A stretch of DNA of 64,000 nucleotides from Rhizobium sp. WYCCWR10014 (GTDB lineage: Bacteria > Pseudomonadota > Alphaproteobacteria > Rhizobiales > Rhizobiaceae), in the NCBI RefSeq assembly GCF_001657485.1, contig NZ_LXFU01000028.1, forward strand, positions 1 to 64,000. The letters are read 5' to 3'. Within the stretch, counting starts at the first letter, position 1. Each line of letters opens with the position of its first letter. Position numbers and translations under genes: made by a program. The notes under the pieces were generated by a model that saw only the letters and a list, made by a program, of their open reading frames with translations, ran no database searches and had not been told where the DNA came from. Below, piece by piece: positions 44,479-52,891 of this stretch.

Positions 44479-45024
44479 CTAGTGATCGAGGTTAAACCAG
44501 AACCTTTCCTTCATGCCTTGGTCATTCGGGATATCAAAGAAATAGGGATCAGCGCGCCGCGGTCGCGGGGTGGCAACTTGCTGGATGCAGCCATCATGGC
44601 CGTTGCCGAAACTGCGCTCTATCGTCATACCTGACTGTCTCGTGTGGGCATTGCGCTCCATCGGTGATCGGCAGACATCGACTGTTTTGATGCACTGGTC
44701 GGGCTCGCCGCGCCAGCCACCGTCGCCTTGCGAGCTATAGCCGACCGTCGTTCCGGCCGGGCAATCCTCGTAGTTTTCCCGCCCCGGCTTGCCGGCCTTA
44801 GCCTCATGGCAAATCGGCCAGGAAAATCCCGGGTCCTTCATCGCGGCAATGAGCCTTGTCATAGGTGGAACGCAATAGGCAACGCCGTGCCATGACGGAT
44901 TTTTTGATGCCGAACACAACAGAACCTGGCATCCCCACGAGGCGTCCTCGGCTTTTGCGCCGCCGACCGGGGTTCCAAGGGCTGTACCTATCAATGTTGC
45001 GACGAGAATCACCAACGGTCTCAT
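44479..45024 (-). CDS. Exported cysteine-rich transfer-region protein
   Basis: 181 aa, ATG 45024. Signal peptide 'LVILVATLIGTALGTPVGGAKAE' region. The mature protein has 'WGCQVLLCSASKNPSWHGVAYCVPPMTRLI' and six further Cys, suggesting several disulphides. Similar proteins occur in T4SS clusters of rhizobia but have no assigned function. Last gene of the six-gene leftward operon. Confidence 0.8.
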   Translation of the reverse strand: MRPLVILVATLIGTALGTPVGGAKAEDASWGCQVLLCSASKNPSWHGVAYCVPPMTRLIAAMKDPGFSWPICHEAKAGKPGRENYEDCPAGTTVGYSSQGDGGWRGEPDQCIKTVDVCRSPMERNAHTRQSGMTIERSFGNGHDGCIQQVATPRPRRADPYFFDIPNDQGMKERFWFNLDH

Positions 45025-45043
45025 AATTCGCCTCCGTTATCGA

Positions 45044-45415
45044 CTACTGGATTTGCGCCCAGGCACCGTCGATCCTCCCAAAGGAAAGCACGCCCGGTTG
45101 CGCCGAGCCGGCAAAGGTGCCTGACGTTGTTGTGATGATGCCGGTACAGGTGACGCCAGGTATTGCCTCGCGCGGCTTGCACTCCGAGATCCTGATTGAA
45201 GGGCCTGACTTCGCGATTGCAGCACTTGCCTCTTCGTCACTCGGAGCGTCCACGGGCAACGGTTGCTGGGCCGACTCCTTCAGTCGGACGATCTCTTTTT
45301 CCAGGCCTGCGATATGACCGGTTCGCGCCAGCTCACTGATCGCATATCCTCCCGCTGTTCCAGCAAGGAGGGCGATGGCGGCAGCAATCACCCTGGTATC
45401 GGGACGCTTGGCCAT
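45044..45415 (-). CDS. Exported or anchored small protein
   Basis: 123 aa from ATG 45415; TTGAGG upstream. An N-terminal hydrophobic helix ('VIAAAIALLAGTAGGYAIS') is followed by a short coiled coil ('LEKEIVRLKESAQQ') and a C-terminal beta-rich domain with a Cys pair ('SECKPREAIPGVTCTGI'). No known family. Probably anchored in the inner membrane facing the periplasm. Confidence 0.78.
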   Translation of the reverse strand: MAKRPDTRVIAAAIALLAGTAGGYAISELARTGHIAGLEKEIVRLKESAQQPLPVDAPSDEEASAAIAKSGPSIRISECKPREAIPGVTCTGIITTTSGTFAGSAQPGVLSFGRIDGAWAQIQ

Positions 45416-45423
45416 CGGGAACC

Positions 45424-45738
45424 TCAATACCCCTCGATGCCCAGTCGCTTGAGGACAGCAACCGGATCGGTCTCGCAGACCTTCTTCCAGTCCGCATGCT
45501 TGGCGCAGGCGTAAGCGTATTGGCTAAGGTCTGCCGATGACAGGTCGGCAAGCCTGTTGCCAATTGCTTTCCATTGCTGCACGTCCGTCGGATCGCAGCC
45601 GGCGCCGCCCGCGCCGCAAAAGTCCGGATCACGCTGATCGGTCAGATTAGGAGTGGCGCTATCTTGCGCGCCGCTCGCGACCGGAGCGAGGACGAGCAGG
45701 ATTGCCGCGGCAACGACGGAACAATAGATGCGGTTCAT
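45424..45738 (-). CDS. Exported small protein
   Basis: 104 aa, ATG 45738 after GGAGA. Signal peptide 'VVAAAILLVLAPVASGAQ'. The mature 80 residues contain four Cys ('DFCGAGGAGCDP', 'YACAKHADWKKVCE'), likely two disulphides. Not recognised. Its stop is 9 bp from the next start, so tightly co-transcribed. Confidence 0.8.
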   Translation of the reverse strand: MNRIYCSVVAAAILLVLAPVASGAQDSATPNLTDQRDPDFCGAGGAGCDPTDVQQWKAIGNRLADLSSADLSQYAYACAKHADWKKVCETDPVAVLKRLGIEGY

Positions 45739-45763
45739 TCAATCTCCTTACACGTTTTTGAGT

Positions 45764-46360
45764 TTACCGAGCCGCTTGGGTAACAGGCAAAGGCAGGGGC
45801 AGGCCCGTCTCGGCTTCTGGTGATTGGCCGTCCGGCTTCTCTGCGGCCACAGTCGATGCGGTGTAAAGCCAAGGGGGAAGCAGGTCCGGTGACGACCAGA
45901 CTCCAAAGCCCAGCCCCCTGGCTTTCCGCTCAATATCGAAATATGCAGGGACTTGTGGCTCGTTGCGGTAGTTGAATGCGTAACCGATACCCTCCGCAAT
46001 TGCCGTTGCTGCCAGATTTATTTCGCCGACAAAGCAATGAGCGATCAGGATCTTGTTGGTGTCGCGGCCAATTGGCGCGCAGTTGACGTTCTGCCCAAGT
46101 GTCCGGAGGATCATCCAGGCACGCGAAACCTGACCGGCGGGCCACTCCACGCCATCGCTCGTTGCGGTCTGCTCAAGGCGAGGGGCTTCATACCCAGCCA
46201 GGCGGACGATCTGTCGGCTCTTGACGAATTCGAACGTGGTCGCGTCAACGACCTGAACCTTGCCGTAGATCTGACGCGGCACATCGGACGGGCGGCTTTG
46301 CGCAAGCAACGCCGTCGGGACCATTACGAGCCATAGTATCGAGGCAGCCGCAACTCTCAT
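45764..46360 (-). CDS. SNase-fold exported protein, degenerate (C)
   Basis: 198 aa from ATG 46360, which overlaps the upstream stop (ATGA). Signal peptide ends in LLAQ. The staphylococcal-nuclease-like barrel is visible: 'IYGKVQVVDATTFEFVKSRQIVRLAGYEAPR' and 'LAATAIAEGIGYAF'. In active nucleases the sequence is DGDT, R-L-x-G-I-D-x-P-E and Y-G-R; here it is DATT, P60-R61 in place of PE, and no YGR. Arg53 remains. Catalysis is therefore unlikely. Confidence 0.78.
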   Translation of the reverse strand: MRVAAASILWLVMVPTALLAQSRPSDVPRQIYGKVQVVDATTFEFVKSRQIVRLAGYEAPRLEQTATSDGVEWPAGQVSRAWMILRTLGQNVNCAPIGRDTNKILIAHCFVGEINLAATAIAEGIGYAFNYRNEPQVPAYFDIERKARGLGFGVWSSPDLLPPWLYTASTVAAEKPDGQSPEAETGLPLPLPVTQAAR

Positions 46361-47007
46361 TGTTGTGCCCCCGCCTGTTGTTGGAGAACGGAAACCGGAT
46401 GCGGTAGGTCCGAATAGGCCCAGAGTCCGGCGCGCGCCGAACGTGCAGATTCCTCCGCAGCCCGGTAACCTGGAACAATCAGTCGCCCCGCGCTGTCGAC
46501 GGCGGCAAATCCCCAACCTTGGGCAATCATATAGGTTGCCAGGTCGTACCGATGCCGGCCTGTCGTCGTTTGGCATGCGACGACCGCGTTGTTCTGGTCG
46601 AGATTTTTGATGGTCGCGCAGACGGGCCTCGTGTCTCGGATCAACGCCTGCGCCATGACCAGATCGAGCTCTCCGCAATCCCGGACAACGCCGGCAGAGA
46701 CGGTGACGTTGGTTCCCCGGAGACAGGCCTGCAGACCATAGAGGCGATAGCGTCGGCCGCCGGAGATCCAGGTGTCGCCCGTCTCGAATTGTGCCTCCGT
46801 CGGAAACGGAACGAATTCGGGTTGGACGCGACCAGCGTCAACGGCCGAGGGAATGTCGGTTTGCGATGCCTGAACAGGGACGACCGATGGCGAGAAATGC
46901 GGTTCGCGCGCGACATTGCCGTCGGCGAGCATCGGCATGATTGTCGTGGCAGCACAGACACCGGAAGCTGTGATCGTCGAAATGAACATAAGAAGCCCGA
47001 TCCGCAT
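46357..47007 (-). CDS. SNase-fold exported protein, degenerate (B)
   Basis: 216 aa from ATG 47007, overlapping the upstream stop (TGATG). Signal peptide 'LLMFISTITASGVCA'. 'RRYRLYGLQACLRGTNV' and 'YDLATYMIAQGWGFAAVDSAGRLIVPGYRAAEESARSARAGLW' match the SNase scaffold, the last being the common C-terminal 'Y-x-x-A-E-x-x-A-x-x-x-x-x-G-L-W' helix. The catalytic Asp, Glu and second Arg positions are not conserved. Cysteines replace them in places (ACLRG, VRDCGEL). Confidence 0.75.
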   Translation of the reverse strand: MRIGLLMFISTITASGVCAATTIMPMLADGNVAREPHFSPSVVPVQASQTDIPSAVDAGRVQPEFVPFPTEAQFETGDTWISGGRRYRLYGLQACLRGTNVTVSAGVVRDCGELDLVMAQALIRDTRPVCATIKNLDQNNAVVACQTTTGRHRYDLATYMIAQGWGFAAVDSAGRLIVPGYRAAEESARSARAGLWAYSDLPHPVSVLQQQAGAQQ

Positions 47008-47678
47008 CAATTGGTCGACGGATTGACCGGGTGGTAAGGATGGGTGAACTGGCCGTTTGCCCAGATTCCGGCCTGCTCACCGCGTGCGGTTTCCTCGGCT
47101 TGCAGGTATTCCGGGAAGACAGGCCGACCGGCGCGGTCACGGGCAGCGAACGCCAAGCCCTTGCGGATGAGCGCTTCGGAGAGCGATCGAACCGCGCCAT
47201 TCTCGACGAAAAAACATTCAGCAAAACGCACGGTCGGTCTGCCGGGATTTTGCGCGAAAACGTGGCAAGGAAATGCGTCGCCGGCACCTGCCTTTGCCTC
47301 ATCGAGCGTCGCAGTCATGCCGGCAAGCGAAATCATCGCACAGGTCGTCGGCATTCCGGCAAACTCCAGTGGCTCGGCCGAGAGGCAACCCTGGACGCCG
47401 GCTAGTTTGATCACGTCACCATCGGCGCCGAGAAAGGCGCTGCCGCTCAGCGCGGCCTTTGGGCTAACAGTTTGCAGATCAAGTCGGGACGCGATCGATG
47501 AGATGTCCAGCGGTATTTGTGGGCCAGGAATCAAATCCCGGCCCTCTGCGTAGGCGTTCTGATAATAGCCGACAAAATCCGAGACCGTGTCGGCCCGCGC
47601 GGCAGAGGGCAGGGCGATCAAGGCATTGAGAAGGGTGCAAAAGAGGAGGCGGTCGAACCGCCGAGCGCCATTGTTCAT
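47007..47678 (-). CDS. SNase-fold exported protein, degenerate (A)
   Basis: 223 aa from ATG 47678; the longer frame upstream crosses the operon promoter. Signal peptide 'LLNALIALPSAARA'. SNase-like 'GDVIKLAGVQGCLSAEP' and the tail 'GLAFAARDRAGRPVFPEYLQAEETARGEQAGIW' resemble protein B. Catalytic residues are lost. First gene of the six-gene operon, with regulon site 5 about 45 bp upstream. Confidence 0.75.
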   Translation of the reverse strand: MNNGARRFDRLLFCTLLNALIALPSAARADTVSDFVGYYQNAYAEGRDLIPGPQIPLDISSIASRLDLQTVSPKAALSGSAFLGADGDVIKLAGVQGCLSAEPLEFAGMPTTCAMISLAGMTATLDEAKAGAGDAFPCHVFAQNPGRPTVRFAECFFVENGAVRSLSEALIRKGLAFAARDRAGRPVFPEYLQAEETARGEQAGIWANGQFTHPYHPVNPSTN

Positions 47679-47721
47679 CCTCGCATCCGTCACCTGTTGA
47701 CTGTTTCGAGCATGCACGAAA

Positions 47722-47737
47722 TTATACTGCAGTGCAA
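47722..47737. promoter_or_regulatory. Transfer-regulon palindrome, site 5
   Basis: TTATACTGCAGTGCAA, 14 of 16 to consensus. On the minus strand its TATAAT would be the -10 box of the six-gene operon. A weaker half-like copy (TTGCAGTATGT) near 47757 may serve the rightward gene 47807. Confidence 0.6.
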
Positions 47738-47806
47738 GTCTGGAAAATGGCCTTGGATTGCAGTATGTGTTGTTGGACACTGGAAACGTGCAGATGGAGA
47801 AGGGTA

Positions 47807-48205
47807 ATGTCCGCGGCAAGAAAGGCGCTCAGGGTTGTTGTCTTCCCGTTTCGGGCGGCATGGTTCTTAATATTGATCGCGAACTTTTTGGTCGTCTCGG
47901 CCGTCTGCCTTCTTGTCGCGTCCCTTCTTGCATACGGCGTTGCCCTGGCCTTTTCGTATGCCTTTCTGCCGGCAGAATGGACGCAAACGCTGTGGCGATG
48001 GGTGGTCGATCTTTATGTTCAGTCTTCCTGGTTCAAAGCTGCCACGATCGCTTTCTTCATATTCTTGCTCTTGCCCGTCCTCCGATTTTGGCTGGCGAGG
48101 GATCCGGTTGCGGATGTAGCCCGAGAACGCGAGATCACCAGGCTGAATGATGATCTGATTGCCGCGCGGCGGCAGGAACAGTTGCGAGCCAAATTTCGGG
48201 CCTAA
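47807..48205 (+). CDS. Membrane protein ahead of the relaxase operon
   Basis: 132 aa from ATG 47807. Two or three hydrophobic helices ('FLILIANFLVVSAVCLLVASLLAYGVALAFSYAF' region and 'AATIAFFIFLLLPVLRFWL') followed by a charged cytosolic tail ('EREITRLNDDLIAARRQEQLR'). No known family. It may couple transfer-DNA processing to the membrane; function unknown. Confidence 0.78.
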   Translation: MSAARKALRVVVFPFRAAWFLILIANFLVVSAVCLLVASLLAYGVALAFSYAFLPAEWTQTLWRWVVDLYVQSSWFKAATIAFFIFLLLPVLRFWLARDPVADVAREREITRLNDDLIAARRQEQLRAKFRA

Positions 48206-48344
48206 AGGAGAGGCAGCTGGCACGTTTGCAGGGCGCCGGAGCCCACAACGTCCTTGTCTCCAAATTCTGAGGCTGTCGGCCGCCACTGCGATGGAAGATA
48301 GTTTGCAGCGGCGGTGACTTTTGTTGCAAAGGGCGAGGAATTCA
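48206..48344. other. Candidate oriT region
   Basis: The 139-bp gap before the ParA-like gene contains a 10-bp inverted repeat with one mismatch, CCGCCACTGC (48280-48289) and GCAGCGGCGG (48305-48314). oriT of VirD2-type relaxases normally lies beside the relaxase or its accessory genes. A clear nic core like ATCCTG was not found, so this is only a positional candidate. Confidence 0.3.
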
Positions 48345-49094
48345 ATGGCAGCCAAACCACTTTCGCTTGCTATCTCGACGTTCAAAGGCGGTGCGGGAAA
48401 GTCGACGCTGAATGTCAATCTTGCAGCGGAATTCGCGCAACAGGGACACAGAACGCTGCTCATCGATTGCGATGAGCAGGAGTCGTCGACACGCTGGTAC
48501 AATGTCTCGATGAAGCGCGGCTTGCTTCCGACCGACGGCACGTTGCTGCACCTGCGAGTGGCGCCCGGAGATCAGTTTCGGGACCGGTTGGCCGACGCGC
48601 CCGAGGCGGATATTCGGATCTATGACGTTGGCGGCTATGTCCATCAACGCGCGATCGAGGTCTATCACGAGTGCGACGCCGTTCTCATTCCGATTATTCC
48701 GGAACCGACCGCCGCGACGTCAGCGATCAAGGTCGCAACCATTTTGAAAGAGATATCCAAAAAACGGCCCCAGGGACCGATCCCTTACGCGGCGATCTGG
48801 AATTATGTCGACATGATCGCTCTCAAACATAACAGGTCGCTTCCGGAAGTCCATGCGATCCTGACGAGCGGCAGGATTCCCATGGTGGAGACCGTCATCC
48901 GCAAGAGCAATCATTTCAGCGATGTCGGGGCAGGCTTCGGCTCGCTCTATTCCAAGCTGGCCAGCATTGAGAACAACCCATCGTTGACCCCATCGGCCAA
49001 GCGCCGGGCAAGCGAGAGCGTGCTCGATGCGATCGATCTCGTCAAGAAGATCAACAACGAATTCATCGGCCTCCTGCAGGCGGAGGCGGCTTAG
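48345..49094 (+). CDS. ParA-like ATPase, VirC1-type
   Basis: 249 aa from ATG 48345 (GGGCGAGGAA upstream). Deviant Walker A FKGGAGKST near the N-terminus, Asp box 'LLIDCDEQESSTRW' and 'IYDVGGYVHQRA', where the expected Walker B Asp is present but the following residues are unusual. Located directly before RHH and relaxase genes, the place of VirC1, which recruits the relaxase complex to cell poles. Likely part of the DNA-transfer machinery rather than plasmid partition. Confidence 0.85.
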   Translation: MAAKPLSLAISTFKGGAGKSTLNVNLAAEFAQQGHRTLLIDCDEQESSTRWYNVSMKRGLLPTDGTLLHLRVAPGDQFRDRLADAPEADIRIYDVGGYVHQRAIEVYHECDAVLIPIIPEPTAATSAIKVATILKEISKKRPQGPIPYAAIWNYVDMIALKHNRSLPEVHAILTSGRIPMVETVIRKSNHFSDVGAGFGSLYSKLASIENNPSLTPSAKRRASESVLDAIDLVKKINNEFIGLLQAEAA

Positions 49095-49098
49095 AGAG

Positions 49099-49500
49099 AT
49101 GGCGGGGGAAAGAACACCGGCCGGCAACATTCTAGCCCTTGCCCGATCGAGAGAGGATCAGGCCAAGGAGGTGGAGGAAACTGCAACCTCCTATATGCCG
49201 ACCAATATCGACCTTGAAATGCTAATGCCCGATGAGGCTCCTGAAGAGCAGGATGAGCGCGTCACGCCGAGCGTCAGTTCACCGGAAATACGCACTCCGG
49301 ACAAAAAACGACGCCGTGAGCGACTGGCCTCCAAGGGCGCCACAGCGGCAGGCGAAGCCACGAAACGCAAGCGTATCTCGCTATATCTCGATGACGACGT
49401 GCTGACGAAGATCTTCCAAGTTTCGTTGGAGCGTCACGAGCAACTGTCCTCCGCGACGCACCGGCTGATTGTCGAGGCTCTGAAGGCGAGGGGGCTGTAG
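49099..49500 (+). CDS. Ribbon-helix-helix protein, VirC2-like
   Basis: 133 aa, ATG 49099, four bases after the ParA-like stop. The first 90 residues are disordered and charged; the C-terminal 45 form an RHH domain ('KRKRISLYLDDDVLTKIFQVSLERHEQLSSATHRLIVEAL' in part). VirC2 has this layout and binds the oriT-adjacent overdrive DNA. Probably binds near oriT here. Confidence 0.8.
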   Translation: MAGERTPAGNILALARSREDQAKEVEETATSYMPTNIDLEMLMPDEAPEEQDERVTPSVSSPEIRTPDKKRRRERLASKGATAAGEATKRKRISLYLDDDVLTKIFQVSLERHEQLSSATHRLIVEALKARGL

Positions 49501-49503
49501 TCG

Positions 49504-49896
49504 ATGCGCGAACCGGCCATCATGTTCCGGCTGCCTGCTCAGGTCTTAATCAACCTCGACGCCCTTGCCCGCAGGCTCGATGTCTCCGTCAACATCGTCG
49601 CCAAGCTCATTGTCACCAGGGAGATCATGCACATTCCGGCGATGCTCGAGGAGCACGACCGGCAGCTGGCAAACATGCACCAGTTTTTACGAGATCTCGC
49701 CTTCCGGAACGAGGAGTTCCTCTCGGAGGAGAGTGTGCATGCCGAAAGTACCAAAGCGATCGCGCATCAGCTCGAAGAAGTCATGAGCGCTCTTGATGCC
49801 ATCCGCGACGCTGGCTTCATCCGGCCGTCCACATTTATCGCCGATCTGATCAGGAGCCACGATGAACGACCTGTCCAGAAGTCGCTCCGCATCTAA
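49504..49896 (+). CDS. Relaxase accessory protein
   Basis: 130 aa, ATG 49504. The start 'MFRLPAQVLINLDALARRLDVSVNIVAKLIVTREI' has RHH-like character; the rest is helical ('LEEHDRQLANMHQFLRDLAF', 'HQLEEVMSALDAIRDAGF'). It overlaps the relaxase by 35 bp, as MobC-type nicking accessory proteins often do. Function inferred from place and fold impression. Confidence 0.7.
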   Translation: MREPAIMFRLPAQVLINLDALARRLDVSVNIVAKLIVTREIMHIPAMLEEHDRQLANMHQFLRDLAFRNEEFLSEESVHAESTKAIAHQLEEVMSALDAIRDAGFIRPSTFIADLIRSHDERPVQKSLRI

Positions 49897-51883
49897 ACCC
49901 GGAAGTCGTCGGCTGCCGAGCTATTTCGATCTCATCGAAGACGAGCTGCGGCGCCGCGGGGGCGGTGGCGGTGGATCGGCGAAGCGGTCGACGTTTACGA
50001 ATTCCGGCTTGCCCTCCGCCAAGCATCCCGGAGCTGCTTCGGCGTTCAGCCGTGCGGCCGGCAACAATGCGGTCGTCGTCAAGGTCTTGTCTTACGGGGC
50101 CGGCGCGAGTTCGGCCCGCAACGTCCTCGCCTACCAAAGCAAGGAAGAGAAAGCGCGCGACCAGGACGGTCGCGAGGTCACCGATCTCAGTGCCGCCGTC
50201 CGGTCCTGGGAGAGGGAGTTTGGCAACCGGAAAGGCAGCCAGGACATTCTCCGTCTGACCTACGAGCTTGAAAAAGCCAACCGCGAGCACTTAGGGCGCG
50301 CTCTCGCTTCGCTGGCGGAGGATGGATTCCGTCAGCCGGGCGACGGCGATCGAACCTATGCCTTCAGCGTCAGCGAGGGTGTGAAGGGGCAGACCCGTCT
50401 GCAATTTGCTCTGGTAATTGCACACGAGAAGAAGGACAGGTCGGATCGAAGCAGCGCCAATCGTATTCCTGCAGAAATCGATGATGTCCGCGCGATCGAT
50501 GAGCGACTCGACAAGGTATTGCGCGGCGCCGGTATTACTCCGGTTTCGCGCTATCCCGCTGAATTCTCCTCCGGGCCCAAAGGCCTGACCGCCACCCTAC
50601 ATGCGATGCAACGGGCAGGGGCGGAGGTAACGCTGTCGACGAAAACACACCTTAGAGACCGCCCTGGCAAGAGCGGCCGTTACGAGCGCGGCGGAGAACG
50701 GCGCGAAGTCACGACCAAAGACCACAAGGAATTGACGGCCGAGGGCAAGGTCGTCGGTGCTCTCATGCAGACCCGCCAGCCGCGGGACTTCATGCACCTG
50801 TTGCTCTCGGGGCCGGCCAACGTTGATCGCGACCGGTTCATCCTGGCAGGCCGAGATTTCCTGAGGGAGCAGTTTGAGGGCCACCGCTACTCCTATGCCG
50901 TCCATAATCGCAATGATCTTGAACAGCATCCGCACCTGCATGTCATCGTTGCGCTGCGCAACGCGAGCGGAAAGATGCTCAACCCCAATATCCGCGACTT
51001 CGCCGAATGGCGGGTCCGTTTTGCTGACAAGGCGCGGGAGCGCGGCATCCCGATCGATCGGCAGAAGCGCCTCGAACGTGCTGGCCCGCCGCCCGTCAAA
51101 CGATGGGAGTGGGAAATGTTTCGCCGGATGGGAGCAACGGCGCCGTCGAACGTCGTCGAAAAGGTAATGTCCAAGCTCCGCGACACGCCGACGGCGCCGA
51201 AGCGTGAGGAGGCCAGGACGCGGTTCGACCAGAGCCGGCGTTCGGTCGGGCACGTCATTCGCATGCTGGATGGTATTGCCAAGGACCGCGGTGCACCGAG
51301 CACCGCACGAGAACTCAGCCAGGATCTGTCCATCGGGCTTCGGCGCGAATATGGGCGGCTTAAAACAGCGGTCCGCGAAGGCCGTGATCCCACACGAGAG
51401 AAAGGCGAGGACCACATGCTGCGATCCACACCCATTAGTGCCGCGCAAGCAAAGGCGGCGAAGGAAACGCTGGCGAACACCGCGCTCACGGTTGCCGCGA
51501 AGATTGCCAATCCATCTGATCGGCTAATCTTCGAGCAGGCGACGAAGATCATCGGCAAAGTCGTCGGGCTGCAGCTCGACTCACGCGTTGACAAGAATCG
51601 AGACCGAACGGAGTCTGGCAGGGATAAGCGGAGTTCGGACAGCCTCGAAACCAAGTCGGGTGCCGGTCGCGATCATATTGCGGAGCAGGGCGTGGTTAAT
51701 AGGAGTTCGAACAACCGTTCTCTCGACGCATCGCGCATCGCCCGGTCTAATGCGGAGCATGACGCGCCGGAAACAGATCGTTCGAATCGGGAGCGCCCGA
51801 AACCCCGGCAGCAGGATCGCGACATACCAAAATCGATCAAGCTTCGCCCGCCTCAGGAGAAGGACAGGGACCGCACCCGCTAA
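49862..51883 (+). CDS. VirD2-type (MOBP) relaxase
   Basis: 673 aa. The N-terminal third contains a relaxase domain; the metal-binding three-His motif is 'EQHPHLHVIVALRN' with His356, His358 and His360. The catalytic Tyr was not pinned down by eye. Residues 560-673 are a very charged, R/D/S-rich tail, the expected secretion signal for VirD4. It nicks oriT, stays on the 5' end and pilots DNA through the T4SS. Confidence 0.9.
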   Translation: MNDLSRSRSASKPGSRRLPSYFDLIEDELRRRGGGGGGSAKRSTFTNSGLPSAKHPGAASAFSRAAGNNAVVVKVLSYGAGASSARNVLAYQSKEEKARDQDGREVTDLSAAVRSWEREFGNRKGSQDILRLTYELEKANREHLGRALASLAEDGFRQPGDGDRTYAFSVSEGVKGQTRLQFALVIAHEKKDRSDRSSANRIPAEIDDVRAIDERLDKVLRGAGITPVSRYPAEFSSGPKGLTATLHAMQRAGAEVTLSTKTHLRDRPGKSGRYERGGERREVTTKDHKELTAEGKVVGALMQTRQPRDFMHLLLSGPANVDRDRFILAGRDFLREQFEGHRYSYAVHNRNDLEQHPHLHVIVALRNASGKMLNPNIRDFAEWRVRFADKARERGIPIDRQKRLERAGPPPVKRWEWEMFRRMGATAPSNVVEKVMSKLRDTPTAPKREEARTRFDQSRRSVGHVIRMLDGIAKDRGAPSTARELSQDLSIGLRREYGRLKTAVREGRDPTREKGEDHMLRSTPISAAQAKAAKETLANTALTVAAKIANPSDRLIFEQATKIIGKVVGLQLDSRVDKNRDRTESGRDKRSSDSLETKSGAGRDHIAEQGVVNRSSNNRSLDASRIARSNAEHDAPETDRSNRERPKPRQQDRDIPKSIKLRPPQEKDRDRTR

Positions 51884-52557
51884 CCCTGCGAACCGCGCTG
51901 TTGGACACAGTTAAGCTCTCCAGCGATGGACCAGCCCAACGTCGCCTGGATCTCGGCGCGGAGTCGCTGGACCTCCGTGGCTTCAGGCGAAGACAAATTG
52001 GGGGCATGCTTTCGGGCCCAACTCTGAGCGGTTCCCTCGCTTCGGTTGCTGAAGTAGTCGATTACCGAGACACCCGCATCGTTGGCAGCGAGGCTACCAG
52101 CGGTCGAGCTGCCGATGAATACGGTTTCCTTCTTGCCGATCCCATACCGCTCCATAACTTGGAAGATCGCTCCGGCGCCAGCCTCCTGTTGCCGATCCGC
52201 CTCGCGCTGAAGGCCGGTTCCGCTTGCATGTGGGACATCACTCCATGTCACCCAGAAATCCGGCAGGGCACATCTGATGCTCAGTAATGCGTCAAGCAGT
52301 TCGGTCAGGGTTGCGAATTCTGATCCTCCATAGGCATCCGCGTCCATTCCACGCTCGTCCGAAATAAAGCCGAAACGAGCATCGAGGTGTCGCAGATGCC
52401 TTAACATTTCAACGAATTCTTCGTTGATATCTCCGAGCATGTAATCCCCGGAGGGACTAGTCTTTCTCAGGAGGGTGCCATCTCTCTCGAAAATGACGAG
52501 GCCGTTTGAACCGATACTCCTAAAGATCCTGTCTGCATATTTTGCATGATTATTCAT
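51880..52557 (-). CDS. HAD-fold protein with altered nucleophile
   Basis: 225 aa, ATG 52557. 'LVIFERDGTLL' is HAD motif I (usually F-L-D-R-D-G-T-L) with Glu24 in place of the nucleophilic Asp; Asp26 is kept. 'RFGFISDERGMD' fits motif II, and 'KKETVFIGSSTAGSLAANDAGVSVI' is motif IV without its GD pair. The layout follows HisB-N/GmhB-type IIIA HADs. Classical phosphatase action is doubtful. It is convergent with the relaxase, with a 4-bp overlap of stops. Confidence 0.75.
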   Translation of the reverse strand: MNNHAKYADRIFRSIGSNGLVIFERDGTLLRKTSPSGDYMLGDINEEFVEMLRHLRHLDARFGFISDERGMDADAYGGSEFATLTELLDALLSIRCALPDFWVTWSDVPHASGTGLQREADRQQEAGAGAIFQVMERYGIGKKETVFIGSSTAGSLAANDAGVSVIDYFSNRSEGTAQSWARKHAPNLSSPEATEVQRLRAEIQATLGWSIAGELNCVQQRGSQG

Positions 52558-52891
52558 TGGCTAAATTCCAAACCTTGAAGCCAGCTTCGCCATCACACGA
52601 CTTCGAAATGATGCGCAGCTTCCTCTTGGGACAAGTCGGTCGCGATTGTCGTCATTACCCGGTTATGGGATGGGAAACGGTGAGGTATCTCCGGCGTTCG
52701 TACAAGCGAGCGGCAAAATGGCTTCCTCCTCTCACTCGCCGCTCATCTGTTCTGAAATCAACATCCCAACTTCAAAGTTTTGCTCCTGATAGTAGAATCG
52801 CTATGGAGTTGCGTGTAGTTGCGATACCCGTTAATCGGGCACAGACGCACGAAATATACCGAAACCAAACGAAACCAGAGCCGGTAAGCCA
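52558..52891. other. Divergent spacer
   Basis: About 330 bp between the leftward HAD gene and the rightward membrane gene. More AT-rich than the sequence before it, and likely to hold both promoters; no clear sites recognised. Confidence 0.4.

Noticed and set aside
47757..47772. Sixth copy of the transfer palindrome
   Set aside because: Only about 11 of 16 positions match and one arm is missing; kept as a note only.
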